From: Candidatus Accumulibacter vicinus | Lineage (GTDB): Bacteria; Pseudomonadota; Gammaproteobacteria; Burkholderiales; Rhodocyclaceae | Assembly (NCBI GenBank): GCA_002425405.1 | Contig: DIME01000086.1 | Span: forward strand, 1 to 10,827 | DNA: 10,827 nucleotides | Direction of reading: 5' to 3' | Shown here: in pieces, positions 1 to 7,415 of the stretch | Layout of the letters: the number at the start of each line of letters is the position of its first letter | Numbering within the stretch: position 1 is the stretch's first letter | Position numbers and translations under genes: made by a program | Notes under the pieces: model-generated | Seen by the model: the letters and a program-made list of their open reading frames with translations, nothing else | Database searches by the model: none | What the model was told of the DNA's origin: nothing

Positions 1-433
1 TAACAGAGGATTCTAGGTTGAACGGCGAAGTCTGGGTGGCATTGATGCCAGCCTTCCAGGCCTCGTCGGCAATCTGATTCGCCGCCAGCACACCGGATGG
101 AAAGTAGAAATCGGCCACCCCGCCCGCCGAACCACTACTACGCATCGCCGCAGCACTGAGCTGGGCAGCCATGTCGCGGCTGCCGACCCGGGTCACCTTG
201 ACCGGCAGCTTGCGCTCGCGCAGGATCTTTTGTACCCGGACATCCGCGAAAAAGGGCTCCACGTCGACGGACACCAGGCCGCTCATTTCCTTCACGCTGT
301 CCACCGCGCCACGTTCCTGCGCTTCTGACCGATGCAATTGCTGCGCCTGGTGTTCCTGCGTGGCATACCAGAGCGCTCCCCCGAACAGCGCCAGCACCAG
401 CACCGTGGCGAGCAGCCTCTTGCCAGCCTGCAT
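1..433 (-). CDS. Membrane-anchored substrate-binding-like protein (partial, C-terminus outside window)
   Basis: The minus-strand frame opens at ATG 433-431 and stays open for 144 codons to the window edge, so only the N-terminus is seen. The start is fixed by AGGAGG seven bases upstream. Residues 1-6 are basic (MQAGKR) and residues 7-23 are hydrophobic, giving a signal anchor or uncleaved signal peptide; a soluble extracytoplasmic domain follows. That domain has the pattern GLVSVDVEPFF, then GSRDMAAQL, then ADFYFPSG. I recall this order (G-x-EK/V-x-FF, a GSxxM element, a DFxFPSS element) from periplasmic-binding-like proteins found near TelA and VWA genes; no search was run. It is the last visible gene of a minus-strand set with 497-709 and 706-1353. 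The specific ligand is unknown. A generic solute-binding or VWA-fused protein is an alternative. Confidence 0.72.
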   Translation of the reverse strand, partial: MQAGKRLLATVLVLALFGGALWYATQEHQAQQLHRSEAQERGAVDSVKEMSGLVSVDVEPFFADVRVQKILRERKLPVKVTRVGSRDMAAQLSAAAMRSSGSAGGVADFYFPSGVLAANQIADEAWKAGINATQTSPFNLESSV

Positions 434-496
434 CACATTTCCTCCTGCTCTGGCCGGGATCATCCGGGCGACCGAACCGTAACCGCTGGTGGGGGT

Positions 497-709
497 TCAG
501 CGCCAGCGAGTGTTGATCGGCATATTTGCAAAGCGCACGATCAAGCCGTTCGGTTTCTGGAAAAAAGCGCGCCTGCTGGGCGCCGCACAATCTTCCCAGG
601 GGATCGCGCAGAACACCGTACTGCCTGCGACGTGCAGGTCTTTCTTGCTTGCAGTGCCATCGACCAAGCGCACGCCCGGCGGCATGGCCCGGTCATGGCG
701 GCGAATCAT
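497..709 (-). CDS. Small unknown protein, 70 aa, coupled to upstream lipoprotein gene
   Basis: The ATG at 709-707 overlaps the TGA of the lipoprotein gene (708-706) in an ATGA arrangement, a common sign of translational coupling. GAGG lies four bases upstream of the ATG. Codons are typical of the neighbours (CGC, CTG, GTG, ATC, GGC), which supports a real gene over a chance frame. The product has no signal peptide or membrane segment. It contains two Cys (in STVFCAIPWEDC) and a basic C-terminus ending NMPINTRWR. I do not recognise the family and assign no function. It sits 63 bp before the anchored binding-protein gene and is probably in the same transcript. The longer plus-strand frames over this stretch look like antisense shadows. 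Confidence 0.5.
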   Translation of the reverse strand: MIRRHDRAMPPGVRLVDGTASKKDLHVAGSTVFCAIPWEDCAAPSRRAFFQKPNGLIVRFANMPINTRWR

Positions 710-1353
710 TCGCCTCGATAGGTCACCTGGCTCAGGATCTCCGGGCTGCCTTCAATCCTGGTAACCTCCCTGTTGCGCGACCAATAGACGTAATATGGCC
801 CGGCGCTTGCCCACCAGTAGCGCCAGTACAGGACGTCGAGCCAGGGTGTCTCGTCGCTCTGCGGGTAGCCGGCAGCCATGATCACCTGTTCCCTGGTCAT
901 TCCCCGCATGACGCGACCAAGCCAGATGGCCTCGCGGATTACAGGCGGAAAGGTGGCCAGGCGCGTCCTCGGATCGTCGAGAACGACCACCTTGTTGATC
1001 CATTGCTCGGTGGTTTCCTGGCCCCGGCCGTAATCCAGGCCCATGCGCATGGGTTTGCCGGCGACATCCACATAGGCGCGATAGCGATAACGGTCTATCT
1101 TCTTGACCGTGATCGGTGTGCCGACCGGGATGAAGGAAAGCTGCGCGTAGTTGGAGTCGCTGATCCAGTCGCCGCTGTAATGGAGGTTACAGCATGCATA
1201 GCCGATACGCACCGGGATCGTTTGTTCGGTCTGCGTCGCCTGTTCGTCGCCGGGCCAGGTGCCCACCGGGCCACCGGCGCAGCCGGCAAGCAGAACAACG
1301 AAGGCGGCTGCGGTCAAGCGTCCGAAAGATCTGAAAAGCGCTTTGTTGGGCAT
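706..1353 (-). CDS. Lipoprotein with BamE/SmpA-like C-terminal region
   Basis: The 215-residue product begins with a basic and hydrophobic signal (residues 1-24) ending in the lipobox L22-A-G-C25, so it is expected to be lipidated at Cys25; Gly at +3 and Ala at +2 do not suggest inner-membrane retention, so outer membrane is likely. The middle (about 50-130) contains YACCNLHYSGDWIS and RYRAYVDV, a beta-rich pattern I recall from uncharacterised proteobacterial lipoproteins. The C-terminal part has GRVMRGMTREQVIMAAGYP (146-164), matching the GMTxxQVxxxxGxP signature of the BamE/SmpA-OmlA fold, followed by aromatic-rich strands (YWRYWW). The start ATG has AGGAGA about nine bases upstream, and an extended -10 lies at 1390-1398. 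It heads the minus-strand set with the 70-aa gene and the anchored binding protein. The specific role is unknown; adjacency to stress genes hints at the cell envelope. Confidence 0.85.
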   Translation of the reverse strand: MPNKALFRSFGRLTAAAFVVLLAGCAGGPVGTWPGDEQATQTEQTIPVRIGYACCNLHYSGDWISDSNYAQLSFIPVGTPITVKKIDRYRYRAYVDVAGKPMRMGLDYGRGQETTEQWINKVVVLDDPRTRLATFPPVIREAIWLGRVMRGMTREQVIMAAGYPQSDETPWLDVLYWRYWWASAGPYYVYWSRNREVTRIEGSPEILSQVTYRGE

Positions 1354-1389
1354 GCTTGTTTTCTCCTGCGTCTCCTGGTCGGTATCCGG

Positions 1390-1398
1390 ATCATATCA
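1390..1398 (-). promoter_or_regulatory. Putative extended -10 promoter for the lipoprotein operon
   Basis: Read on the minus strand, the site is TGATATGAT, an extended -10 (TGn followed by TATGAT, five of six matches to TATAAT). It lies 36 bp upstream of the lipoprotein ATG, which would give a leader of about 30 nt. The hexamer 17 bp further upstream does not resemble TTGACA, so the extended -10 would have to compensate. Prediction by eye only. Confidence 0.42.
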
Positions 1399-1597
1399 CC
1401 CCTTCCCATGTCGGCGTTGCGCAGCGGAATTCACTGCCAGGAACCGGCCTGACCGGGCGCCGGGAACGCCTGATTGACGACGTCGACGCAACGCTATCCA
1501 CTTGCCGCCCGGGGTTGCGGACTGACTGCAAGCCGACCGGCTGGCGCGGATGCCGCGGAGGAGAGATTCGAGAGTCGCTCGCAACTTTCATAGTAAG

Positions 1598-1623
1598 GGG
1601 CAGGCCTGCTGTCATGCCTGCCC
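1598..1623 (-). terminator. Hairpin immediately after the DUF1993 stop codon
   Basis: A perfect 8-bp inverted repeat, GGGCAGGC (1598-1605) and GCCTGCCC (1616-1623), encloses a 10-nt loop and starts two bases after the DUF1993 TAG stop (1628-1626) on the minus strand. The position and GC-rich stem suit transcription termination. The tract after the stem reads CTTACTATG, so the U-run is poor. It may be a weak intrinsic terminator or an mRNA 3'-end stabiliser. The rest of 1354-1625 holds the promoter at 1390-1398 and no convincing gene. Confidence 0.5.
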
Positions 1624-1625
1624 GG

Positions 1626-2150
1626 CTAGCTGGTTTTCAGACGCAGTGTCCCCAGGTAGTCACGCTTGCCCAATGGAACACCCTTTATCCGCAGGATGTC
1701 GTAAGCGGTCGTGGCGTGGAAATGGAAATTCGGCAGAGAAAATGACAGCAGGAACTCTTCGGTCGTGAATGGGAAACGGGCATTACGGAACTCGAAGATC
1801 ACCGTGCCACCTTCATAGGCATTGATCGCCGCAGGCATCAGGTTCTTGAGCGCGTCGCCTGCGCCGACGATCAGCGCTTGCAAAGCCAGGTAGTCATGTG
1901 CCGGGAGGTCGGCCGGCGGGCGAAAGACGCCGTTCTTGATGCCCTCGATTGCACCCAGGGAATGGTGAACGACAGACTGGACCTGGAAGCGAAACGGCAG
2001 CATGTCCGGATACAGGCGAGTCTCGACAATCTCCTCCGGGTCGAGATTCTTCTCCCGGCAATAGGCAAGACCCCGGTCCAGAAAGCCGCTGACCGCTGCC
2101 AGCGTTTGCAGGTAGCTCTTTACACTTCCGTCATAGAGCGAAATCGCCAT
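1626..2150 (-). CDS. DUF1993 family protein
   Basis: The 174-residue product matches the DUF1993 family across its length. It opens with MAISLYDGSVKSYLQTL, has the family's RLYPDMLPFRFQVQ block (45-58) and ends with the strongly conserved LPNFHFHATTAYDILR (139-154) and GVPLGKRDYLG (157-167). The length is typical (about 165-175). The family has a predicted DinB-like four-helix bundle and no established reaction; the His residues of the FHFH element could bind metal, but that is inference. ATG 2150 is preceded by AGGAA at about seven bases. It is soluble, with no signal. It lies 223 bp downstream of the DUF2235-GST gene on the same strand, has its own possible promoter (2255-2263), and is followed directly by a hairpin. 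Confidence 0.92.
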   Translation of the reverse strand: MAISLYDGSVKSYLQTLAAVSGFLDRGLAYCREKNLDPEEIVETRLYPDMLPFRFQVQSVVHHSLGAIEGIKNGVFRPPADLPAHDYLALQALIVGAGDALKNLMPAAINAYEGGTVIFEFRNARFPFTTEEFLLSFSLPNFHFHATTAYDILRIKGVPLGKRDYLGTLRLKTS

Positions 2151-2254
2151 GGTTGTTTTCCTGGTTGGTGCCTGGGTTGAAGTCCGGCGAGGAAGCTGCC
2201 GGCCAACGTCGGCGGGTGAAGGGAAGATTGAAGGGGATCAGCGTGCTGGTCGGG

Positions 2255-2263
2255 AATATAGCA
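2255..2263 (-). promoter_or_regulatory. Putative extended -10 promoter for DUF1993 gene
   Basis: The minus strand reads TGCTATATT, an extended -10 (TGn plus TATATT, five of six matches to TATAAT), in the 223-bp gap upstream of the DUF1993 gene. It would give a leader of about 100 nt. No TTGACA-like -35 is found at 17 bp. This is a weak call, but it is AT-rich relative to the GC-rich surroundings. Nothing else was seen in 2151-2373. Confidence 0.33.
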
Positions 2264-2373
2264 GATCCAGCCGGCGATCGTCGCCGACAGATGGGCCCCC
2301 CGGTAAGGAATGACGCTCGCCGCGTCGAGACGGCTGCCCTCACAGGGCTGCCGTTCGTCGACTCTGTTCCTGT

Positions 2374-4626
2374 TCAGCTGTTTTCGGCCTCCAGGGCTTC
2401 GCGGACGTTTGGGCGGTGCCGGACGCGTTCCTGGAAGGTCCGCAGCATCGGCCAGCGCGCGATTTCCATGCCTATTCGATTGCACCAGGTGAGGACGGTA
2501 AACAGGTAGGCGTCGGCGACGGTGAATTGGTTGCCCAGGAGGTAATGCCTGCCCGCAAGGCGGGCGTCGACGTAGCCCAGGCGGGTGGCGATGTTTTCCT
2601 GGAGGCAGAGCCTGTAATCCTCAGGGGTATCCGGCTTGAACAGTGGTGTGAAAGTCTTGTGTAGCTCGGCACTGATGAAGGCCAGCCATTCCTGCAACTG
2701 ATAACGTTCGAGCGTGTAAGGCCGTGGCGCCAGTCCGCTCTCCGGAATGCGGTCGGCAATGTACTGAACGATGGCCGAAACTTCGGTGAGACGGACGCCA
2801 TCGCCGATTTCGAGCACCGGCACGTAGCCCTTGGGGTTGATGGCGTTGAAGTCGCTGCCGTCGGCCAGCTGGTGCTGGCGGATATCGACGCGCACCAGTT
2901 CGAAGTCGAGGCCGCATTCACGCAGAGCGATGTGCGCGGCCAGCGAGCAGGCGCCGGGGGCGTAGTACAGCTTGACGTCCAGGCTGCCGGGGAGCGGCTG
3001 TGGCGTCGACAGGGGTTTCTGGTCTTCTTCAGGCGACCAGGGGATGCGGGTGACTTCGATGGTGAGGAACCCGCTGTTGTTGCCATAGGAAAACGGGGAG
3101 TCGTTGGCGAAGAAGTACAGGAAACCGGCTTCGCCGATTTCGATTTCGCAAGCATTCGGGGTGGCCATCAGGTTGCTTTCGTCGTCGATGCGCGCGACGC
3201 CGTTGATGGCGCTTTCGACCAGTCCGGTGAGCACGTTTTCCGAGTCAGGGTTGTTCGCTTCCAGATCGGGTCGCGGATGGATGGCGGCCACCAGCGAGAA
3301 CCACGGGCGTTCTTCCAGGCGGCGGCTGCCCTTCGCAAGATCCATGAACCAGGTGGTGGATTCGTAGCCGTCGGCACCTGCGGGCGTGCCTTTGTCGATC
3401 CACGCTCCGCTGGCTTCAATGCGGTATTTCTCGCCGACATCGACTTCGATCCCCGAGGCGTTCCACCATTTATGCGCATAGGCCGGAAAGCGTGTCGAGC
3501 CGTCAATTGGAAGTTTGCGGAAAGGGAGGGGTTCACGTTCCGGTTGCAACTGTTCCTCGGGGGGCGCTTCGTCCGTCCGGTAGAACGTGCTGCTGGCAGA
3601 AACGTCCTCAAGTGCCTTGGGGCGATAGTCGGCGCGCTCCTGCAACCGCAACAGCACGCTGGGGTGCAGTTCGGCATCATCAGGAATCTTCCGCTCGCCA
3701 TGTGGGCGTGACCGCCAGACCAGGTTGTGCGTTTCGTCGTGCCGGTCCTCCAGGGCGTTCGGCGCCAGGGGCTCAGTGAGTTGTGCAGGCAACAGCCGCA
3801 GGCCGGCGTCAAGGTCGTTGACCTCGTTGATCATCCATTCGAGCGCGATGTCCGAGAGGCCGCAGTGTTCATAGCCGCCACCAATGTCCGCATGCACACC
3901 GGCAAACCAGACCTGCTTGATGCCCTCGCGCTCGTTCCATAGCGTCGGCCGGAAGTCGGCCCGTTCTTCATCCACCGCCAAGGCCTGGCGACCGTACTCG
4001 ACATGCCTGCTCAGTTCGCGGTCGGTGAACTTCATGAAACGCAGTTCGTCGCGGTCGAACATGTGCAGGCCGCTGAACTGTGGGACGCCGAATTCGCCAA
4101 CGGTGTCCCAGACACCGATCATCCGGATCGGCATCTTGTCGTGGTGTTTCCAGAAACGCCCACCGCGCTTCATGCCACGACCTTCCTTGTAGGCCAGCCA
4201 GATGTTTTCGGCCATGTCGGCGGCGTTGTCGTCGAAGGCATCGGCTGCCCAGATCAGGCCGGTGCGAGCGATGAAGGCGCCCAGGCTGCGGGCTGCCCAG
4301 GCACCACGCGAGAAACCGAACAGCCAGATCTTGTCACCGCTCTGGTACACCTGCGAGACCAGGACATAGGCGTCGATCATGCAATCGTGCAGGCCGATTC
4401 CCTGCGTGCTGCCCAGGAGACTCTGCGTGCGTCCGCCGTTGCCGACACTTTTCAGATAAAAGGCGGCGAGCTCCTCATTGCGTTTGCTGAGATGGGAACG
4501 GATCGGCCCTTGTTCTTCGACAAACTGTTCCTTGCCGGGCAGCGTCTCGAACAGGCGATACACATTGGTTTGTTCGATAGGGTCGTTCCAGGTGCCATCC
4601 ATGCAAACAACTATCTGTTTGGTCAT
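2374..4626 (-). CDS. Fusion of DUF2235 alpha/beta hydrolase, LecA-like domain and glutathione transferase (750 aa)
   Basis: Three domains lie in one uninterrupted frame. Residues 1-270 are a DUF2235 (Tle1-like) alpha/beta hydrolase: MDGTWND (9-15), nucleophile elbow GFSRG (104-108, Ser106), WDT (173-175) and GVHADIGGGY (243-252, His245), which suggests an intact Ser-Asp-His triad. Residues about 380-528 are a beta-rich region ending FANDSPFSYGNNSGFLTIEV (506-525), resembling LecA/PA-IL-type lectin strands. Residues 551-750 are a complete beta-class GstA-type transferase: VKLYYAPGACSLAAHIALRE with the expected catalytic Cys at 560, NPKGYVPVLE (597-606), LQEWLAFISAELHK, and the helix-capping FTVADAYLFTVL. 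A Pro-rich linker (529-549) joins the last two, and no ATG, GTG or TTG lies at the GST boundary. GAGGAG precedes the ATG. No signal peptide is seen, so it is probably cytoplasmic or secreted by another route. The substrate is unknown; DUF2235 enzymes include type VI secretion phospholipase effectors, but no VgrG, PAAR or immunity gene is visible. Confidence 0.9.
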   Translation of the reverse strand: MTKQIVVCMDGTWNDPIEQTNVYRLFETLPGKEQFVEEQGPIRSHLSKRNEELAAFYLKSVGNGGRTQSLLGSTQGIGLHDCMIDAYVLVSQVYQSGDKIWLFGFSRGAWAARSLGAFIARTGLIWAADAFDDNAADMAENIWLAYKEGRGMKRGGRFWKHHDKMPIRMIGVWDTVGEFGVPQFSGLHMFDRDELRFMKFTDRELSRHVEYGRQALAVDEERADFRPTLWNEREGIKQVWFAGVHADIGGGYEHCGLSDIALEWMINEVNDLDAGLRLLPAQLTEPLAPNALEDRHDETHNLVWRSRPHGERKIPDDAELHPSVLLRLQERADYRPKALEDVSASSTFYRTDEAPPEEQLQPEREPLPFRKLPIDGSTRFPAYAHKWWNASGIEVDVGEKYRIEASGAWIDKGTPAGADGYESTTWFMDLAKGSRRLEERPWFSLVAAIHPRPDLEANNPDSENVLTGLVESAINGVARIDDESNLMATPNACEIEIGEAGFLYFFANDSPFSYGNNSGFLTIEVTRIPWSPEEDQKPLSTPQPLPGSLDVKLYYAPGACSLAAHIALRECGLDFELVRVDIRQHQLADGSDFNAINPKGYVPVLEIGDGVRLTEVSAIVQYIADRIPESGLAPRPYTLERYQLQEWLAFISAELHKTFTPLFKPDTPEDYRLCLQENIATRLGYVDARLAGRHYLLGNQFTVADAYLFTVLTWCNRIGMEIARWPMLRTFQERVRHRPNVREALEAENS

Positions 4627-4820
4627 TGTTTCTCCTCATTGTCGCTGCGTTGGTGACCTCGTCGTACGCCAGGGTTGCCGTTCCTGTGCGCCGTGCCTTT
4701 TTTGGGGATCCAATAGGATAGCCTGCTTGTGGGTCGCTGGGGAGGCCATCGGCGACGGTATCTGACCCTTTCGCAGAGCGTATCTCCTCCCTCCCTCTTT
4801 TCCCTGCGCGGTCCGCACCT

Positions 4821-4826
4821 TATACT
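4821..4826 (+). promoter_or_regulatory. Putative -10 element for the telA-terD operon
   Basis: TATACT (five of six matches to TATAAT) lies 78 bp upstream of the TelA ATG in the divergent gap 4627-4904. The best -35 at 17-bp spacing is TTTTCC (4798-4803), only three of six matches, so this is a moderate guess. No clear promoter was found for the opposing hydrolase-GST gene in the same gap, and no gene there looks real. Confidence 0.38.
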
Positions 4827-4904
4827 GCGGCATGCCAAATGTGCGAAATTGTCGAAGATTTCAGTCGGACGCTACCGATCAACCCCTCTTTCCCGGGAGT
4901 TGCC

Positions 4905-6032
4905 ATGAAACCACTGTTTGCCGATGCTGCCCCCGCCAACAAGTCCACCCCGCTGGCCAGTCCGACGGCGGAGTTTCTACCGGCTACGGAACCCTTGCCG
5001 GTCAATCCTCCGGTGCCTGTACCGACGCGTGCGGTGATGCCGCTGGCGGCAAACCTGAGTGCGCCGTCAGCCAGGGTGACCGTCAGCGAGTCCGACCTTA
5101 CGGCGCTCGGCGACAAATCCACCCGACGGGTGGCGGCGATTTCCGAGCAACTGCTCGGCATGGTGCGCGGGACTGGTGCCGACCAGTTCGGCGTCTCTCT
5201 GAGCCAACTCGTCGCGACGGCTCAGCAACTCGACCCCAAGCTCCTCTTCGACAAGTCGCTGCTTGGCAAGCTCAAGGGGTTCTTCATTTCGGCCAAGGAA
5301 CAGGTCAGGTCGCAGTTCCAGTCGGTATCCGGCCAGCTTGACGCACTCGTCGGCGAACTCGAACGTTCGGCACGTACCTATGAGCAGCGGATTCGCGAGC
5401 TGGACGAAATGTATGTTGCCAACGGTGAGGAGTACAGGGCGCTCGGCGAGGCCGTCATTCAGGGGCAGGGGTTGCTGGCCGCGCTGCACGAGGAACTGAC
5501 AGGCACCCCCGAGACGAGCGACCCGATGCAGGCACAGGCCATCGCCGATCGCCGTCAGCTTGCCGTGCGGCTCGAAAAGCGGATCGACGATCTGAAGCGC
5601 GCACAGATGATCGCCATGCAGACTGCTCCGGAGATCAGGCTGTTGCAGAACAATTCGCGGATGCTGATCGCGAAGTTCCAGGATATCGTCGCGGTGACGA
5701 TTCCCGCCTGGAAGAAACAGTTCTCGCTGCATATTCTGCTGCAGGAGCAGGCGAAGTCGGCCGAACTGGTGACCGCGGTCGACGATGCGACCAACGCGGC
5801 CTTGCGCCGCAACGCCGACCTGCTGCGCCAGAATACCACCGAGATCGCGCGCGCCAATCAGCGGGCACTGGTCGAGATGGAAACCCTCGAACATGTGCAG
5901 AAGCAGTTGCTCGGCGCTTTCGAGGACGTGCAGAAGATCAACGAGGAGGCCGCAGCGGCAAGGGCGCAGACCGATGCCAAGCTCGGTGCCTTGCGCGAAG
6001 AACTGATTGCCGGCTTCCAGAAAACCCGCTAG
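4905..6032 (+). CDS. telA: TelA/KlaA family toxic-anion (tellurite) resistance protein
   Basis: The 375-residue product has a Pro/Ala-rich, probably disordered N-terminus (1-57), then an almost fully helical, coiled-coil-rich body. The TelA signature is clear: DPKLLFDKSLLGKLKGFF (110-127), the QLDALVGELERS helix (144-155), and APEIRLLQNNSRMLIAKFQD followed by IVAVTIPAWKKQF (241-273). Known members are 350-400 residues; the family is linked to tellurite and toxic-anion resistance and to TerD-type stress systems, without a proven biochemical reaction. I chose ATG 4905 because GGGAG sits five bases upstream. An in-frame ATG at 4839 would add 22 residues with no good ribosome site. It is the first gene of a four-gene operon, 12 bp ahead of the VWA gene. 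No membrane segment is seen. Confidence 0.93.
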   Translation: MKPLFADAAPANKSTPLASPTAEFLPATEPLPVNPPVPVPTRAVMPLAANLSAPSARVTVSESDLTALGDKSTRRVAAISEQLLGMVRGTGADQFGVSLSQLVATAQQLDPKLLFDKSLLGKLKGFFISAKEQVRSQFQSVSGQLDALVGELERSARTYEQRIRELDEMYVANGEEYRALGEAVIQGQGLLAALHEELTGTPETSDPMQAQAIADRRQLAVRLEKRIDDLKRAQMIAMQTAPEIRLLQNNSRMLIAKFQDIVAVTIPAWKKQFSLHILLQEQAKSAELVTAVDDATNAALRRNADLLRQNTTEIARANQRALVEMETLEHVQKQLLGAFEDVQKINEEAAAARAQTDAKLGALREELIAGFQKTR

Positions 6033-6044
6033 AAAGGATTCGTC

Positions 6045-6752
6045 ATGTCGCTGATCGACCTCAAGAAGAAGACCCGAATCGTCCTCGAGAAGCGTGCGCT
6101 GCCACAGCCGCCACGTTGCCGGGTGGGGCTCTGCATCGATATTTCCGGTTCGATGCACAACGAGTACCAGGACGGTCTCGTTCAGGCAACGGTTGACCGC
6201 CTGCTCGCCATCGCCGGTACCTTCGACGACAACGGCGAAATGGAGGTGTGGACCTTCAACCAGAAATACTCGACACCGCCGGTCGCGCAAGCCGCCGATT
6301 TTGGCAACTACGTCAAGAAGGCAATCCTCGACAACCCGAACGTGAACAAGTGGGGAGGGACCAACTACGCGCCGGTGATGAATGCGGTCCTCGACACCTA
6401 CTTTCGCGGCGAACGCGTCGTCACTTCGAGCGGTTTTCTCGGCATGTTCAAGAAAACCGAGCAGCACGCGCCCAGAGATACGCATATCCCGGCGCTATGT
6501 TTGTTCATCACCGACGGCGACAACAACGATGAAGCCGAGGCTGAGAAGATCCTGCGCGAGGCACGTCAGTACCGGATTTACTGGCAGCTGGTCGGCATCG
6601 GTACCGATACCGATTTCCGTTTCATCAAGAAAATGGCCGACGATCTGCCCAATGCCGGCTTTTGCCACTTTCCGAATCTCAAGATCAGCGACGAGGCGAT
6701 CTACGAAGCGCTGCTGACCACCGAACTGTGCGACTGGCTGCGCAAGCTCTGA
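6045..6752 (+). CDS. VWA domain protein of TerF/TerY type with intact MIDAS
   Basis: The 235-residue product is essentially one von Willebrand A domain. The metal-ion-dependent adhesion site is complete: DISGS (D32, S34, S36), T106 in KWGGTNYAP, and D157 in FITDGDN. The long segment 120-147 between the T106 and D157 strands and the ELCDWLRKL C-terminus resemble the vWA-TerF-like family found with TerD and TelA genes. The probable role is metal-dependent docking within a Ter stress complex in the cytoplasm; no signal peptide is present. AAAGGA lies seven bases before the ATG. It follows TelA by 12 bp and precedes TerD by 81 bp. That spacer contains a TerD ribosome site but no clear terminator or promoter, so cotranscription is likely. 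Confidence 0.92.
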   Translation: MSLIDLKKKTRIVLEKRALPQPPRCRVGLCIDISGSMHNEYQDGLVQATVDRLLAIAGTFDDNGEMEVWTFNQKYSTPPVAQAADFGNYVKKAILDNPNVNKWGGTNYAPVMNAVLDTYFRGERVVTSSGFLGMFKKTEQHAPRDTHIPALCLFITDGDNNDEAEAEKILREARQYRIYWQLVGIGTDTDFRFIKKMADDLPNAGFCHFPNLKISDEAIYEALLTTELCDWLRKL

Positions 6753-6833
6753 TCCGCAGGCCGCGGCGAACGTCAGGCAAGGCATCCAGCAGCGATTCGC
6801 CTATTCGTTTCATTTCGAGCAAAGGAGTTTTAC

Positions 6834-7415
6834 ATGGCCGTCAATCTGAAGAAAGGGGAGGGGATCAACCTGACCAAAGCCGCGCCGAAGCTGCGCATCG
6901 TTCGGGTCGGAATCGGCTGGGACATCACGCGGGTTCTCGGGCAGTGTGACCTCGACGTCTGCGCCTTCGTCCTCAAGACGGTCGGTGACGCACCGGTCTG
7001 TCTGTCCGATGGGCACTTCGTCTTTTTCAACAATCTGCAAAGCCCCGAGGGATTTGTCACGCATACCGGTGACAACCGTACCGGGGTCGGTGAAGGTGAT
7101 GACGAGACGCTGAGGATCGACCTTGCCGTCGCTCCTGCCGATGCGGTTGAGGTTTCTTTCATTGTCACGATGCACGAGGCGCTTGCCCGCCGGCAGCACT
7201 TCGGGATGGTTCAGAACGCCTATCTGAAGGTCTACAACGACGAGACTGGCGAGGTTCTCGCCGAATACGATCTCGACGAGGAGTTCGCCGGGCAGACCGC
7301 CGTCCAGATCGGCTCGTTGTTCAGGGCCGGCAATGAGTGGCAGTTTCAGGCGGTTGGTGCAGGCTATCAGCGTGACCTGCTCGACTTCGTGCGGGGTTAT
7401 GGCCTCGAAGCCTGA
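6834..7415 (+). CDS. terD: TerD family calcium-binding stress protein
   Basis: At 193 residues the product is the usual TerD length and aligns throughout. Seen in sequence: MAVNLKKGEGINLTK start, VGIGWD (25-30), the CDLDVCAF strand (38-45), FFNNLQSPEG (64-73), the calcium-site loop GDNRTGVGEGDDE (79-91), FGMVQNAYLKVYND (123-136), and NEWQFQAVGAGY (167-178). All expected acidic ligands are present, so calcium binding is likely. The family confers or modulates tellurite, colicin, phage and envelope-stress responses; the mechanism is unsettled. AAAGGAG is six bases from the ATG. The next gene starts inside this one with a 17-bp overlap, so the two are probably coupled. The symbol is by family; a TerE/TerZ-like paralogue name would be equally acceptable. 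Confidence 0.94.
   Translation: MAVNLKKGEGINLTKAAPKLRIVRVGIGWDITRVLGQCDLDVCAFVLKTVGDAPVCLSDGHFVFFNNLQSPEGFVTHTGDNRTGVGEGDDETLRIDLAVAPADAVEVSFIVTMHEALARRQHFGMVQNAYLKVYNDETGEVLAEYDLDEEFAGQTAVQIGSLFRAGNEWQFQAVGAGYQRDLLDFVRGYGLEA

Noticed and set aside
526..1452. A 308-codon plus-strand open frame
   Set aside because: It is antisense to the lipoprotein, which has a perfect lipobox and a good ribosome site.
1354..1625. Small open frames of 60-75 codons on both strands between the lipoprotein and DUF1993 genes
   Set aside because: They overlap one another and the predicted promoter and lack ribosome sites and familiar protein features.
2472..3812. Long minus-strand frames rich in Arg, Ser, Thr and Pro inside the fusion gene
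   Set aside because: They are out-of-frame readings of the same strand; the composition is typical of frame-shifted high-GC coding sequence, and the 750-codon frame has all the domain motifs.
2374..4626. Calling the fusion a type VI secretion effector outright
   Set aside because: DUF2235 includes such effectors, but no VgrG, PAAR, Hcp, adaptor or immunity gene is visible, and many DUF2235 proteins are not linked to secretion.
4623..4838. A 71-codon minus-strand frame in the divergent gap, overlapping the hydrolase start
   Set aside because: The product is Arg-rich without recognisable features, and there is no convincing ribosome site; it overlaps the probable Ter-operon promoter.
5067..6485. 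A 472-codon open frame on the minus strand across TelA and the VWA gene
   Set aside because: It is antisense to two clearly recognised genes and spans their junction. High-GC codon bias commonly creates such frames, and its product shows no family character.
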